Shown here one piece after another: positions 34,050-43,493 of a stretch of 64,000 nucleotides of DNA. The first letter of the stretch is position 1. Every line of letters begins with the position of its first letter. The notes under the pieces were generated by a model that saw nothing but the letters and a program-made list of their open reading frames with translations, was not told the DNA's origin and made no database searches. The translations under genes were made by a program, and so were the position numbers. Source of the DNA: Streptomyces hawaiiensis. Lineage in GTDB: Bacteria > Actinomycetota > Actinomycetes > Streptomycetales > Streptomycetaceae. The stretch lies in assembly GCF_004803895.1 (NCBI RefSeq), contig NZ_CP021978.1:3596001-3660000 (forward strand). Reading direction: 5' to 3'.

Positions 34050-35438
34050 TCACTTCCCGGTGCGGGCGAGGAAGGACAGCAGGTCCTGCCGGCTGACCAC
34101 ACCGGTCGGCTTGCCCTCGACGAGGACGATCGCCGCGTCCGCCTTGCCCAGCACGGCCATCAGGTCGGCGACGGGTTCGCCGGAGCCGACCTGGGGCAGC
34201 GGGCCGGACATGTGCTTCTCCAGCGGGTCCTCCAGCGAGGCGCTCTTGCTGAACAGCGCGTCCAGCAGCTCGCGTTCCACGACCGAGCCGACGACCTCGG
34301 CCGCCATCACGTCGGGGTGGCCGGCGCCCGGCTTGACGACCGGCATCTGCGAGACGCCGTACTCGCGCAGCACCTCGATGGCCTGACCGACCGTCTCCTC
34401 CGGGTGCATGTGGACGAGGGAGGGCATGCGGTCGCCCTCCTTGTCGTTCAGGACGTCGGCGACACGGGCGCTGGGGCCCGCGTCCTCCAGGAAGCCGTAG
34501 TCGGCCATCCACTCGTCGTTGAAGATCTTGCTGAGGTAGCCGCGGCCACTGTCCGGCAGCAGGACCACCACGACGTCGTCCGGACCGAGCCGCTCGGCGA
34601 CCTCGAGCGCGGCCACCACCGCCATGCCGCAGGAGCCGCCGACGAGCAGGCCCTCCTCCTTGGCGAGGCGGCGGGTCATCTGGAAGGAGTCCTTGTCGGA
34701 CACGGCGACGATCTCGTCCGCGACGGTCCGGTCGTAGGCGGTCGGCCAGAAGTCCTCACCGACGCCCTCGACGAGGTACGGCCGGCCGGAGCCGCCGGAG
34801 TAGACGGAGCCCTCGGGGTCGGCTCCGACGACCTTCACCGAGCCGTCGCTGATCTCCTTCAGATAGCGGCCGGTCCCGGAGATGGTGCCGCCGGTGCCCA
34901 CGCCCGTCACGAAGTGGGTGATCTTCCCCTCCGTCTGCTCCCACAGCTCGGGGCCGGTCGAGTGGTAGTGGGAGAGCGGGTTGTGGGGGTTGGAGTACTG
35001 GTCGGGCTTCCAGGCTCCGGGCGTCTCACGGACCAGCCGGTCGGAGACGTTGTAGTACGAGTCCGGGTGCTCGGGGTCGACGGCCGTCGGGCAGACGACG
35101 ACCTCGGCGCCGTACGCGCGCAGTACGTTGATCTTGTCGGTGCTCACCTTGTCGGGGCACACGAAGATGCACTTGTACCCCTTCTGCTGGGCGACGATGG
35201 CGAGCCCGACGCCGGTGTTGCCGCTGGTCGGCTCGACGATCGTGCCGCCGGGCTGGAGCGCGCCGCTCTCCTCCGCCGCCTCGATCATGCGCAGGGCGAT
35301 GCGGTCCTTCACCGAGCCGCCGGGGTTGAAGTACTCCACCTTGGCCAGGACGGTCGCCCTGATGCCTTTGGTCACGCTGTTGAGCTTCACCAGCGGGGTG
35401 TTGCCGACGAGGCTGATCATCGAGTCGTGGAACTGCAC
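34050..35438 (-). CDS. cystathionine beta-synthase (PLP domain + CBS pair)
   Basis: A 462-residue PLP enzyme condensing serine and homocysteine to cystathionine (reverse transsulfuration), with possible cysteine-synthase side activity. The catalytic domain has the PLP lysine in NPGGSVKDRIALRM, PTSGNTGVGLAI, the phosphate loop GVGTGGTISGTGRYLKE and VGGSCGMAVV. Two CBS modules (about residues 335-455; DRMPSLVHMHPEETVGQAIE and ADAAIVLVEGKPTGVVSRQD) form the C-terminal regulatory region. There is no N-terminal heme domain, unlike the human enzyme. The GTG start has GGAG seven bases upstream and places the protein at the family length. Confidence 0.93.
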   Translation of the reverse strand: MQFHDSMISLVGNTPLVKLNSVTKGIRATVLAKVEYFNPGGSVKDRIALRMIEAAEESGALQPGGTIVEPTSGNTGVGLAIVAQQKGYKCIFVCPDKVSTDKINVLRAYGAEVVVCPTAVDPEHPDSYYNVSDRLVRETPGAWKPDQYSNPHNPLSHYHSTGPELWEQTEGKITHFVTGVGTGGTISGTGRYLKEISDGSVKVVGADPEGSVYSGGSGRPYLVEGVGEDFWPTAYDRTVADEIVAVSDKDSFQMTRRLAKEEGLLVGGSCGMAVVAALEVAERLGPDDVVVVLLPDSGRGYLSKIFNDEWMADYGFLEDAGPSARVADVLNDKEGDRMPSLVHMHPEETVGQAIEVLREYGVSQMPVVKPGAGHPDVMAAEVVGSVVERELLDALFSKSASLEDPLEKHMSGPLPQVGSGEPVADLMAVLGKADAAIVLVEGKPTGVVSRQDLLSFLARTGK

Positions 35439-35594
35439 CGTTGTCTCCGGATGCCGCAGAAGTGGTCTGTGTGGTGCCGCCAGCCTATGACCTCGCGGTG
35501 GTCCGTGACGGTCGTTCACTCCCTGTTGAGATTGGGCGACGGGCTGTACGGGGCAAGCACTGGGTGTACGGGTTCGAGGAGGTGGCGGCGACGC

Positions 35595-36620
35595 ATGACG
35601 AGCATGTCGAGGGCGAGGGTGGCCCGGCGGATCGCGGCCGGCGCGGCTTATGGCGGCGGCGGGATCGGTCTGGCCGGAGCGGCCACCGTGGGACTGGTGC
35701 TGGCGGAGGTGCAGCTGGCGCGGCGCCGGGTGGGTAACGGCACGTCACCGCACGTGCCGCACGCGGACGGGCTGTACGGCCGTCTGTACGCCGGTCCCGC
35801 GATGACACCGCTGAGGCTGACGATGCTGGGTGACTCCACGGCCGCGGGCCAGGGCGTGCACCGGGGCGGGCAGACCCCCGGGGCGCTGCTGGCGTCTGGG
35901 CTCGCCGCGCTGGCGGAGCGCCCGGTGGAGCTGCGCACGGTGGCGACCCCTGGGGCCTGTTCGGACGACCTGGACCGCCAGGTGGCCCTGGTGCTGGCCG
36001 CTCCCGGTCCCGTGCCCGACATCTGCGTGATCATGGTCGGCGCGAACGACGTCACCCACCGCATGCCCGCGACCCGCTCGGTCCGCCATCTGTCCTCGGC
36101 GGTCCGCCGGCTGCGCACGGCCGGTGCGGAGGTCGTGGTCGGCACGTGCCCCGACCTCGGCACGATCGAGCCGGTCCGGCAGCCGTTGCGCTGGCTGGCC
36201 CGGCGGGCCTCACGCCAGCTGGCGGCCGCCCAGACGATCGGAGCCGTCGAGCAGGGCGGCCGCACCGTGTCGCTGGGCGATCTGCTGGGCCCCGAATTCG
36301 CCGAGAACCCGCGGGAGCTGTTCGGCCCGGACAGCTACCACCCCTCCGCCGAGGGCTACGCGACGGCGGCGATGGCGGTCCTGCCGACCGTCTGCGCCTC
36401 CCTGGGCCTGTGGCCCGCCGAGGAGGAGCGCCCGGACGCCTCCCGCCGCGAGGGCTTCCTGCCGGTGGCGCGGGCGGCCGCGGAGGCCGCCTCGGAGGCG
36501 GGCACGGAGGTCGCGGCGGCGATGCCGAGCGGGCCGCGCGGGCCGTGGGCCCTGCTGAAGCGTCGGCGGCGCCGGCGGGTACCCGAGCAGGAACCGGCCC
36601 CCGCGGCTCCGTCGAGCTGA
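35595..36620 (+). CDS. SGNH/GDSL hydrolase with N-terminal membrane anchor
   Basis: A 341-residue esterase/lipase-type hydrolase. An N-terminal hydrophobic helix (GIGLAGAATVGLVLAEVQLA) anchors or exports it. The SGNH blocks are LGDSTAAGQG (catalytic Ser), the Gly in TPGACSDDL, VGANDVTH (Asn) and DSYHPSAEGY (Asp/His). A basic C-terminal tail (KRRRRRRVPE) follows. It is divergent from the cystathionine beta-synthase gene. GAGGAGG lies about 14 bases upstream of the ATG. The natural substrate is unknown. Confidence 0.9.
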   Translation: MTSMSRARVARRIAAGAAYGGGGIGLAGAATVGLVLAEVQLARRRVGNGTSPHVPHADGLYGRLYAGPAMTPLRLTMLGDSTAAGQGVHRGGQTPGALLASGLAALAERPVELRTVATPGACSDDLDRQVALVLAAPGPVPDICVIMVGANDVTHRMPATRSVRHLSSAVRRLRTAGAEVVVGTCPDLGTIEPVRQPLRWLARRASRQLAAAQTIGAVEQGGRTVSLGDLLGPEFAENPRELFGPDSYHPSAEGYATAAMAVLPTVCASLGLWPAEEERPDASRREGFLPVARAAAEAASEAGTEVAAAMPSGPRGPWALLKRRRRRRVPEQEPAPAAPSS

Positions 36621-36750
36621 GGAGCGCCGCAAAGCAAGCGCTTGGAAACTGCGGTCAGGGTCACACCGCGACACTCGTGACCCAGGCCATACGTACGGGT
36701 AACTTCCCAGTCAGCCCTGCCAGACCACCCGGTACGTCAATGGAGCCGTG

Positions 36751-37968
36751 ATGCCCGAAGCCGTGATCGTCTCAGCCGCCCGCTCCCCCATCGGCCGCGC
36801 CGTCAAGGGCTCCCTCAAGGACCTCCGCCCGGACGACCTGGCCGCCACGATCGTCCAGGCCGCCCTGGCCAAGGTCCCCGAGCTGGACCCGAAGGACATC
36901 GACGACCTGATGCTCGGCTGCGGCCTGCCCGGCGGCGAGCAGGGCCACAACCTCGGCCGGATCGTCGCCGTGCAGATGGGGATGGACCACCTGCCGGGCT
37001 GCACCGTCACCCGGTACTGCTCCTCCTCCCTGCAGACCTCCCGCATGGCCCTGCACGCCATCAAGGCCGGCGAGGGCGACGTCTTCATCTCGGCCGGCGT
37101 CGAGATGGTCTCCCGCTACGCGCACGGCAGCTCGGACATGCCGGGCACGCACAACCCGCTCTTCGCCGACGCCGAGGCCCGCACCGTCGCCACCGCCCAG
37201 TCCGAGGGCTCGACCTGGCACGACCCGCGCGAGGACGGTCTGCTGCCCGACCCGTACATCGCGATGGGCCAGACCGCCGAGAACCTGGCCCGCGCCAAGG
37301 GCGTCACCCGCCAGGACATGGACGAGTTCGGCGTCCGCTCGCAGAACCTCGCCGAAGAGGCCATCAAGAACGGCTTCTGGGAGCGCGAGATCATCCCGGT
37401 CACCCTCCCCGACGGCACGGTCGTCTCCAAGGACGACGGCCCCCGCGCCGGCGTCACCCTGGAGGGCGTGCAGGGCCTCAAGCCGGTCTTCCGCCCCGAC
37501 GGCATGGTCACCGCCGGCAACTGCTGCCCGCTGAACGACGGCGCCGCAGCCCTCGTGATCATGTCCGACACCAAGGCCCGCGAGCTCGGCCTCACCCCGC
37601 TCGCCCGGATCGTGTCGACCGGCGTCTCCGGCCTCTCGCCCGAGATCATGGGCCTCGGCCCGGTGGAGGCGAGCAAGCAGGCCCTGCGGCGCGCCGGACT
37701 GACCATCGACGACATCGACCTGGCCGAGATCAACGAGGCGTTCGCCGCCCAGGTGATCCCCTCCTACCGCGACCTGGGCATCCCGCTGGAGAAGCTGAAC
37801 GTCAACGGCGGTGCCATCGCCGTCGGCCACCCGTTCGGCATGACCGGCGCCCGCATCACCACCACGCTCATCAACTCCCTCCAGTTCCACGACAAGCAGT
37901 TCGGCCTGGAGACGATGTGCGTCGGCGGCGGCCAGGGCATGGCCATGGTCATCGAGCGCCTCAGCTGA
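36751..37968 (+). CDS. acetyl-CoA C-acetyltransferase (thiolase)
   Basis: A 405-residue thiolase catalysing acetoacetyl-CoA formation or beta-ketoacyl-CoA cleavage. The nucleophilic cysteine lies in [16 protein letters not shown], and the C-terminal catalytic His and Cys in [19 protein letters not shown] and [20 protein letters not shown] is the third family block. The ATG follows GGAG by five bases; a GTG one codon earlier is the alternative start. A good terminator follows. Direction (biosynthetic or degradative) cannot be read from sequence. Confidence 0.94.
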   Translation: MPEAVIVSAARSPIGRAVKGSLKDLRPDDLAATIVQAALAKVPELDPKDIDDLMLGCGLPGGEQGHNLGRIVAVQMGMDHLPGCTVTRYCSSSLQTSRMALHAIKAGEGDVFISAGVEMVSRYAHGSSDMPGTHNPLFADAEARTVATAQSEGSTWHDPREDGLLPDPYIAMGQTAENLARAKGVTRQDMDEFGVRSQNLAEEAIKNGFWEREIIPVTLPDGTVVSKDDGPRAGVTLEGVQGLKPVFRPDGMVTAGNCCPLNDGAAALVIMSDTKARELGLTPLARIVSTGVSGLSPEIMGLGPVEASKQALRRAGLTIDDIDLAEINEAFAAQVIPSYRDLGIPLEKLNVNGGAIAVGHPFGMTGARITTTLINSLQFHDKQFGLETMCVGGGQGMAMVIERLS

Positions 37969-38010
37969 TCGCCGCACGGTAGCCGCCATAGCACGCGCTG
38001 TGAGGCCTTG

Positions 38011-38049
38011 GCCCAGAACCCCGGAAACTCCGGGGTTCTGGGCTGTTTT
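38011..38049 (+). terminator. intrinsic terminator after thiolase
   Basis: A 15-bp perfect stem (GCCCAGAACCCCGGA and its complement) with a 3-nt loop is followed by TGTTTTG. Confidence 0.88.
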
Positions 38050-38241
38050 GTGATCCAATCTCCCCCAGGATGTGACCTATCTCCCTCCGCCAGGGGAGAA
38101 CCGCAGGTCACGGCAGCCACACCCCCTCCCCCGATACCGAAGCCCTGTCCGTTTCGTGATGTTACGCACTGACAGCTGGTTAGTCCGCCCTTCAAGCTGA
38201 TGTAGGAAGTCGGGGGTCGACTTTGAACCGGGAGTACGTCA

Positions 38242-39024
38242 GTGAGCGCCATGCCGATCGCGTTGCTGGTCACCACGGCCGCCACGGGCGCCGTGGGCGT
38301 CGCCGTCCTGCGCACCGTCCTGCAGCTGCGCCGACAGGTCGCGGCCCTGCACACCGCGCTGGCCGAGAGCCGCGCCGCCACCACCCGAGCCCTGCTGCCC
38401 GCCGCTCGAACCGCTGCCGACACCGATGAGATACGTGCCGCCGTGGCGGCTGCGCTCGCCGAGGAGCGGGAGCGGGAGCTCGCCGAGGCGCGGGCCTTCT
38501 GGGCCGCCCAGGAGTCCCGTGACGCCTCCGAAGCGCCCTCCCTGCTGGGCCTGCCCGAGGCCGATCTGTTCCTGCCCCGCCAAACCGATTTCGCTGGTCT
38601 GGAGCCGGTGTCCGAGCCCGGCGCGGACACCGAGGAACCGGCCGGCGAGTCCCCGGAGCTGGCCGCGGCCCGCCGCCGCCACCCCTCCCACCCGGACTTC
38701 GTGCCGACGCAGTCGCCGGTCGTGAACGACCACGAGCGCACCGTCGCCACCCTGGAGGAGCTGGCTTCCTCCCGCGTCGAGCTGACGGACGTCCGCCCCG
38801 GCCCGCTGGGCACCCTGGACGTCTACGTCTTCGCCGACGGCACGACCCTGTGCATGACCCCGGGCCACCGCGAGACCGCGGAACGCCTCGCCACCGCCCT
38901 GCGCGCGGGCGTGACCCCGACCCTCCTGGGCGGCTCCGGCATCTCGGGCGCCTACACCCTGACGTTCGAGTGCGGCGAGGAGAACGTCTACATCCTGGCC
39001 GACAGGGTCATCGCGTCCCTCTAG
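38242..39024 (+). CDS. conserved hypothetical protein with N-terminal transmembrane helix
   Basis: A 260-residue protein. A single N-terminal hydrophobic helix ([20 protein letters not shown]) is followed by an Ala/Glu/Arg-rich coiled coil (residues 28-95, [14 protein letters not shown]), an acidic spacer, and a compact C-terminal domain (VDVRPG-like strands, [37 protein letters not shown]). I do not recognise the domain. The topology suggests a membrane-tethered cytosolic protein. The GTG is preceded by GGGAG at seven bases. Confidence 0.75.
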   Translation: MSAMPIALLVTTAATGAVGVAVLRTVLQLRRQVAALHTALAESRAATTRALLPAARTAADTDEIRAAVAAALAEERERELAEARAFWAAQESRDASEAPSLLGLPEADLFLPRQTDFAGLEPVSEPGADTEEPAGESPELAAARRRHPSHPDFVPTQSPVVNDHERTVATLEELASSRVELTDVRPGPLGTLDVYVFADGTTLCMTPGHRETAERLATALRAGVTPTLLGGSGISGAYTLTFECGEENVYILADRVIASL

Positions 39025-39078
39025 GGGCGCGGGGAACGGCGCGGGCAACCACACGAGACCCGCACCCGCGAGCGCCGC

Positions 39079-39390
39079 TCAGACCCCCGCCCGCTTCTGC
39101 GCCTCCTCCACCCACGTCACCGCTTCATCGACGTCGGCATCGCTGCGAAGCACAACGGCCAGATCATGCACGGCAACGGTGATCTGATCTGCCACTGCAA
39201 ACATCCCCGCATCCGGCATCTCCCGAGGCTCCACGCCCGGTTCCTCGAGAGCTTGCGCCCTGCGGGCCAACTCCCGGGCCAGCCCGAGAGCCTCGGCGGC
39301 AGCGCCCCGCTGCAACCGGCTCTGAGGCGCAGCCCTCAAACGATCGGCGAAGTGATCCACCGCACGGGTCAGAGGCGTCGTATCAACCAC
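39079..39390 (-). CDS. conserved hypothetical protein
   Basis: A 103-residue all-helical protein (LTRAVDHFADRLRAAPQSRL, AEALGLARELARRAQALEEP, ADQITVAVHDLAVVLRSDAD), soluble and without a recognised family. The GTG start is inferred from where the conserved-looking helix begins. No clear ribosome site is present, and an ATG 48 bases upstream also works. It is divergent from the DUF4287-like gene. Confidence 0.65.
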   Translation of the reverse strand: MVDTTPLTRAVDHFADRLRAAPQSRLQRGAAAEALGLARELARRAQALEEPGVEPREMPDAGMFAVADQITVAVHDLAVVLRSDADVDEAVTWVEEAQKRAGV

Positions 39391-39491
39391 GCCGCGAGCG
39401 TACGCGTCGCACCGGGACTGTTGCCAACGGGCGAACACTCAGGCACGGTGACCTGAAGGACCGGCTTACATCCCAGCGTCCGGAGGCGCCG

Positions 39492-39722
39492 ATGTCCCAA
39501 GTCTTCTCCGAAGAGACCCATCGCAACATGCTCGCCCGCATTCCCCACTGCACCGGTCGTGAGATCTCCGACTGGTTGCGCACCGTCGAAGATGGCCCGG
39601 CACTCTTCCGCTTCGAGGAAAAGGTCAGCTGGCTCCGGCACGAACACAACCTCGCGTACGGCCACGCCAAGGCGATCATCCACGAGTACGACCTGAGGAG
39701 GGCCGCGCGCAAACTGCTCTAG
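39492..39722 (+). CDS. DUF4287 domain protein
   Basis: A 76-residue DUF4287 protein: TGREISDWLRTVED near residue 22 and EKVSWLRHEHNLAYGHAKAIIHEYD are the family's conserved segments. GGAGG precedes the ATG by six bases. Function is unknown. A perfect hairpin terminator follows. Confidence 0.88.
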   Translation: MSQVFSEETHRNMLARIPHCTGREISDWLRTVEDGPALFRFEEKVSWLRHEHNLAYGHAKAIIHEYDLRRAARKLL

Positions 39723-39747
39723 GCGCGCGCACTGTCCCCTCGACGAC

Positions 39748-39777
39748 GAAGGGCCCCGGCCGGAGCCGGGGCCCTTC
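39748..39777. terminator. bidirectional hairpin terminator
   Basis: GAAGGGCCCCGGC and GCCGGGGCCCTTC form a 13-bp stem with a 4-nt loop between convergent genes. Confidence 0.85.
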
Positions 39778-39796
39778 GCGCTACGACCGTCCAGGA

Positions 39797-40705
39797 CTAG
39801 TCGCTGCTGTTGAGGATCGAGATGAGCCTCAGGAACTCCATGTAGATCCACACCAGCGTCAGCGTGAGGCCGAAGGCCGCGAACCACGCCTCCTCGCGCG
39901 GGGCACCGTAGGCGATGCCGTCCTCGACCTGCTTGAAGTCCAGGGCGAGGAAGCAGGCACCGAGGATGATGCCGATGACGCCGAAGACGATGCCGAGGGG
40001 ACCGCTGCGGAAGCCAAGGCCGTCACCGCCGCCGAACACCGCGAACAGCAGGTTCACGGTCATCAGCAGGATGAAGCCGAGCGCGGCCGCCATCACGAAG
40101 CCGTAGAAGCGGCGGTTGACGCGGATCCAGCCGGCCTTGTAGGCGATCAGCACACCGGTGAAGACCGCCATGGTGCCGATCACGGCCTGCATGGCCGCAC
40201 CGTCGGCGATGCGGTTGTCGACGATGTTGGAGACGACGCCGAGGAAGACACCCTCGAAGGCGGCGTACGTCAGGATCAGCGCGGGCGAGGCCTTGCGCTT
40301 GAAGGACTGCACGAACGCCAGGACCATGCCGATCAGCGCGGCGCCGATACCGATGCCGTAGCTACGGCTGATGTTGGCGTCGTCGATCGGCAGCAGGGCC
40401 CAGGAGAGCGCCGCGGTGAGGATGAGCACGCCGAGCGTGCTCGCTGTGCGCAGGACGACGTCGTCGATGGTCATCCGGCCGGTGGTGGCCGGGGCCTGCG
40501 GCGGCGCGCCGTACTGCAGGTCCTGCTGGGCGTAAGGGTTCTGCGCGTACGGGTTCTGCGCGTACTGGTCGCCCGTCGGCTGCGCGTACGGGTTGCCCTG
40601 GGTGGCGACAGCGGGACCCCCGGCCTGCGGCGCGGTGTTGAAGCCCGCGTAGCCGTTGTCGCGGCTGAACCCCCGTCGCGAGAAGACCGGGTTTCTGCTC
40701 CTCAT
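39797..40705 (-). CDS. Bax inhibitor-1/YccA family membrane protein
   Basis: A 302-residue integral membrane protein. The N-terminal 80 residues are cytosolic, Gln/Tyr/Pro-rich and contain repeated NPYAQ units (QYAQNPYAQNPYAQQ). Seven transmembrane helices follow, beginning at VVLRTASTLGVLILTAALSW, with the late conserved LDFKQVEDGIAYGAP loop of the BI-1 family. Bacterial homologues are pH-sensitive calcium leak channels or YccA-like protease regulators; the role here is unknown. I chose the ATG preceded by GGAGGAG at six bases rather than an earlier in-frame start. Confidence 0.92.
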   Translation of the reverse strand: MRSRNPVFSRRGFSRDNGYAGFNTAPQAGGPAVATQGNPYAQPTGDQYAQNPYAQNPYAQQDLQYGAPPQAPATTGRMTIDDVVLRTASTLGVLILTAALSWALLPIDDANISRSYGIGIGAALIGMVLAFVQSFKRKASPALILTYAAFEGVFLGVVSNIVDNRIADGAAMQAVIGTMAVFTGVLIAYKAGWIRVNRRFYGFVMAAALGFILLMTVNLLFAVFGGGDGLGFRSGPLGIVFGVIGIILGACFLALDFKQVEDGIAYGAPREEAWFAAFGLTLTLVWIYMEFLRLISILNSSD

Positions 40706-40874
40706 TTCACTCCTCCATGGCCACCAGGCGTGGCCTTGGCTCAAGAGTAATAGGTAGGCAAAGGAATGACCCTACTGCCTGGGGAGGATCTTTCCCTCAC
40801 TGTGCAGCGCAACACGCTACGCCGCTTCCTGATTCCCCTGACCGGAGGGGGTCATTCATCCGCGTCGTCCGTGC

Positions 40875-42050
40875 TCACCCGAGCGGGAAGCCGGTGTACC
40901 CCTCCGCGAGATCCGTCTCGGCGGCGCGGGAGGAGGTGATCCGCTCCAGCCGGGCGAGCTGGAGGCGGTCGTCGAACGGAGTCGCCCCGGGGGCCCGGTG
41001 CAGCAGGGTCGTCATGTCGTAGGAGAACCGCTCGGCCTGCCAGACGCGGCGCAGGCAGGTCTGCGAGTAGGCGTCGAGCAGCTCGGATGATCCGGTGTCC
41101 CGCTGGTGGGTCAGGGCCCGGGCGAAGGTGACGACGTCACCGGCGGCGAGGTTCAGGCCCTTCGCGCCGGTCGGCGGCACGATGTGGGCGGCGTCGCCGG
41201 CGAGGAAGAGGCGGCCGTGACGCATGGGCTCGTGGACCCAGGAGCGCATGGGCGTGACCGACTTCTGGGTGATGGGGCCGCGCGCGAGGCGCCAGTCGTC
41301 GGCGGTCTCGAAGCGGCGCTCCAGCTCGTCCCAGATCGCCTCGTCGCCCCACTGCCCGGCGTCCGTGCCGTCGGGCACCTGGAGGTACAGGCGGGAGACG
41401 GCCGGCGAGCGCATGGAGAGCAGGGCGAAGCCCCGGTCGTGGCGGGCGTAGACCAGCTCGTCGTGCGAGGGCGGCACGTCGGCGAGGACGCCGAGCCAGC
41501 CGAAGGGGTACGTCCGTTCGAAGACCCTGGTGAGTCCGGCGGGGATCGCCTGGCGGGCCACGCCCCAGAATCCGTCGCAGCCGACGACGTAGGCGCACTC
41601 CAGGACGTCCTCGTGGCCCTCGTGCCGGAAGCGGATCCGCGGGGCGTCGGTGTCGGCGTCCTCTACGGCCAGCGCCTCCGCCTCGAAGAGCAGAGGTCCG
41701 CCCTCCTCGAGCTGGAGGGCGATGAGGTCCTTGCACATCTCGGTCTGGGCGTAGACCATCACGGACCGGCCGCCGGTGAGGGCGGGGAAGTCGACGCGGT
41801 GGCGCCTGCGGTCGAAGCGCAGCTCGATGCCGTCGTGGCGCAGCCCCTCGCGGTCCATGCGCTCCCCGGCGCCTGCCGCGCGCAGCGCGTCCGCCGTGCC
41901 CTGCTCCAGGATCCCGGCGCGCTGCCGCCGCTCGACGTAGGCGCGGTCGCGGCTCTCCAGGACGACCGCGTCGATGCCGGCGCTGTGGAGCAGCCGGGCG
42001 AGGAGGAGGCCGGCGGGGCCCGCTCCGATGATGCCGACGGTGGTGCGCAT
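40875..42050 (-). CDS. pobA: 4-hydroxybenzoate 3-monooxygenase
   Basis: FAD-dependent aromatic hydroxylase converting 4-hydroxybenzoate to protocatechuate for the beta-ketoadipate pathway. The 391-residue length fits PobA. The FAD dinucleotide fold is GIIGAGPAGLLLARLL, with ERRQRAGILEQGTADAL next, the pyridine-nucleotide segment YVVGCDGFWGVAR, and the second FAD motif RLFLAGDAAHIVPPTGAKGLN. Unlike many gene sets, no regulator or protocatechuate dioxygenase is adjacent. A perfect dyad (GGTGAAA-N4-TTTCACC) 31 bp upstream is a likely operator. Confidence 0.93.
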   Translation of the reverse strand: MRTTVGIIGAGPAGLLLARLLHSAGIDAVVLESRDRAYVERRQRAGILEQGTADALRAAGAGERMDREGLRHDGIELRFDRRRHRVDFPALTGGRSVMVYAQTEMCKDLIALQLEEGGPLLFEAEALAVEDADTDAPRIRFRHEGHEDVLECAYVVGCDGFWGVARQAIPAGLTRVFERTYPFGWLGVLADVPPSHDELVYARHDRGFALLSMRSPAVSRLYLQVPDGTDAGQWGDEAIWDELERRFETADDWRLARGPITQKSVTPMRSWVHEPMRHGRLFLAGDAAHIVPPTGAKGLNLAAGDVVTFARALTHQRDTGSSELLDAYSQTCLRRVWQAERFSYDMTTLLHRAPGATPFDDRLQLARLERITSSRAAETDLAEGYTGFPLG

Positions 42051-42080
42051 CGGACGACCTCTTCCCATCCACGTTCGTCA

Positions 42081-42098
42081 GGTGAAAATTCTTTCACC
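42081..42098. promoter_or_regulatory. palindromic operator upstream of pobA
   Basis: GGTGAAA-ATTC-TTTCACC, a perfect 7-bp inverted repeat 31-48 bp upstream of the pobA start. It is a candidate site for an IclR- or MarR-type repressor encoded elsewhere. Confidence 0.6.
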
Positions 42099-42184
42099 AC
42101 GTGCAGGTGAGTCTCCGACGGCATGAGGCCGCTGTCAACGGGCACGCCGTGAACTCTTCAATGGACCACGCAGAGATCGGAAGG

Positions 42185-42268
42185 TGCCCGGAGCCGGACT
42201 CGAACCGGCACGCCCGCGAAGGGGCAGCGAGGTTTAAGCTCGCCGTGTCTGCATTCCACCATCCGGGC
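42185..42268 (-). tRNA. bldA: tRNA-Leu(UAA), bldA
   Basis: Class II tRNA read on the minus strand. The 7-bp acceptor stem is GCCCGGA/TCCGGGC with discriminator A. The anticodon arm GCGAG-CTTAAAC-CTCGC gives anticodon UAA. A long variable arm is present, and the T arm is CCGG-TTCGAGT-CCGG. CCA is not encoded (CC then TT follow the discriminator), and with CCA the mature RNA would be 87 nt. In Streptomyces the UUA codon is rare, and this tRNA (bldA) limits translation of developmental and antibiotic regulators. Neighbourhood (pobA on one side, MacB-type ABC genes on the other) fits the bldA locus. Confidence 0.95.
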
Positions 42269-42684
42269 AGGCCGTGGGCTCCGCATCGAGGTTCCGAGAC
42301 TATCCGGACGGGTCCCCCGAACAGCGGAAGCGTGGACCGATGTTGTCTTATTTTATTGACGTCTGAGGGTGCATCAGCACACGGAACACGCCATCCGCAC
42401 TTGCCAATAGCCTTGCGTGCGGCGATCGGCCGCGTATGCGGAATGACGGAATTTCACCGCTTGAACGAGGGCACTCCACCTGTTCTCGACACCTCGGACG
42501 CATCGGTTCCGGACACCGGGGCCCCTCGGGGGCGTTCGTCATCCCCAGGTATGACATCGCCCCGCGCGGTCAGACCGCAGTCGGCCTTCGGAACCAGAAC
42601 AACGGGTGACTACACGGCGGCGTGGGACCCGGACGATGGAACACGTCCTTCCCCCGTACAGCCATCCGACAGGAGAGCCATCCC
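42269..42684. other. bldA promoter side and ABC-operon upstream region
   Basis: A 416-bp region without a convincing gene. The AT-rich patch at 42349-42360 (minus strand GTCAATAAAATA) about 85 bp upstream of the tRNA contains TAAAAT, a plausible -10 for bldA. No good TTGACA -35 is visible at the usual distance. Plus-strand signals for the ABC operon are not clear. Short frames here lack ribosome sites and third-position GC bias. Confidence 0.5.
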
Positions 42685-43455
42685 GTGACCACCGCTTCCC
42701 TCGCCGACCGGGCCACCACCGCGGCCGCGCGCGCCACGGATCTGTCCAAGATCTACGGACAGGGTGAGACCCAGGTGGTCGCTCTGGACCGCGTCTCCGT
42801 CGACTTCCGGCAGGCCGAGTTCACCGCGATCATGGGCCCCTCCGGCTCCGGCAAGTCCACCCTCATGCACTGCGTGGCCGGTCTCGACTCCTTCTCCTCC
42901 GGGTCGGTGCGCATAGGCGACACCGAACTCGGCTCACTGAAGGACAAGCAGCTGACCAAGCTGCGCCGGGACAAGATCGGCTTCATCTTCCAGGCGTACA
43001 ACCTGCTGCCGACCCTGACGGCCCTGGAGAACATCACCCTTCCGATGGACATCGCGGGGCGCAAGCCGGACAAGGAGTGGCTGGACTCCGTCATCCGGAT
43101 GGTCGGTCTGGCGGACCGGCTCGGCCACCGGCCGTCCCAGCTGTCCGGCGGCCAGCAGCAGCGCGTCGCCGTGGCCCGGGCACTGGCCTCCCGGCCGGAG
43201 ATCATCTTCGGCGACGAGCCCACCGGAAACCTCGACTCGCGCGCCGGCGCCGAGGTGCTGGGCTTCCTGCGCAACTCCGTGCGGGAGCTGGGCCAGACAG
43301 TGGTGATGGTGACCCACGACCCGGTGGCCGCGGCCTACGCGGACCGGGTCGTCTTCCTCGCGGACGGCCGGATCGTCGACGAGTTGTACGGGCCGACGGC
43401 CGACTCCGTGCTCGACCGCATGAAGGCGTTCGACGCCAAGGGCCGCACCAGCTGA
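42685..43455 (+). CDS. MacB/LolD-type ABC transporter ATP-binding protein
   Basis: A 256-residue ABC ATPase. Walker A is GPSGSGKSTLMH, the Q-loop is in IGFIFQAYNLLPTLTALENI, the signature is LSGGQQQRVAVARAL, and Walker B is EIIFGDEPTGNLDSRAG, with the H-loop in VMVTHDPVAAAYADR. This subgroup energises FtsX-type permeases that extrude lipids, peptides or antibiotics by a mechanotransmission mechanism. The permease follows after 38 bp. The GTG start is preceded by GGAGAG. Confidence 0.95.
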   Translation: MTTASLADRATTAAARATDLSKIYGQGETQVVALDRVSVDFRQAEFTAIMGPSGSGKSTLMHCVAGLDSFSSGSVRIGDTELGSLKDKQLTKLRRDKIGFIFQAYNLLPTLTALENITLPMDIAGRKPDKEWLDSVIRMVGLADRLGHRPSQLSGGQQQRVAVARALASRPEIIFGDEPTGNLDSRAGAEVLGFLRNSVRELGQTVVMVTHDPVAAAYADRVVFLADGRIVDELYGPTADSVLDRMKAFDAKGRTS

Positions 43456-43493
43456 TCCCCCGTCAGGACCGACAGGACTGAGAAGAAGAACCC

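Noticed and set aside
33921..36620. Very long plus-strand frame (899 codons) across the cystathionine beta-synthase gene
   Set aside because: Antisense to a clear PLP/CBS gene, with Val/Gly/Asp-rich low-complexity translation. Only its last 342 codons, from 35595, are a real SGNH hydrolase gene.
42348..42557. 69-codon minus-strand frame upstream of bldA
   Set aside because: No ribosome site, no third-position GC bias, and it covers the likely bldA promoter.
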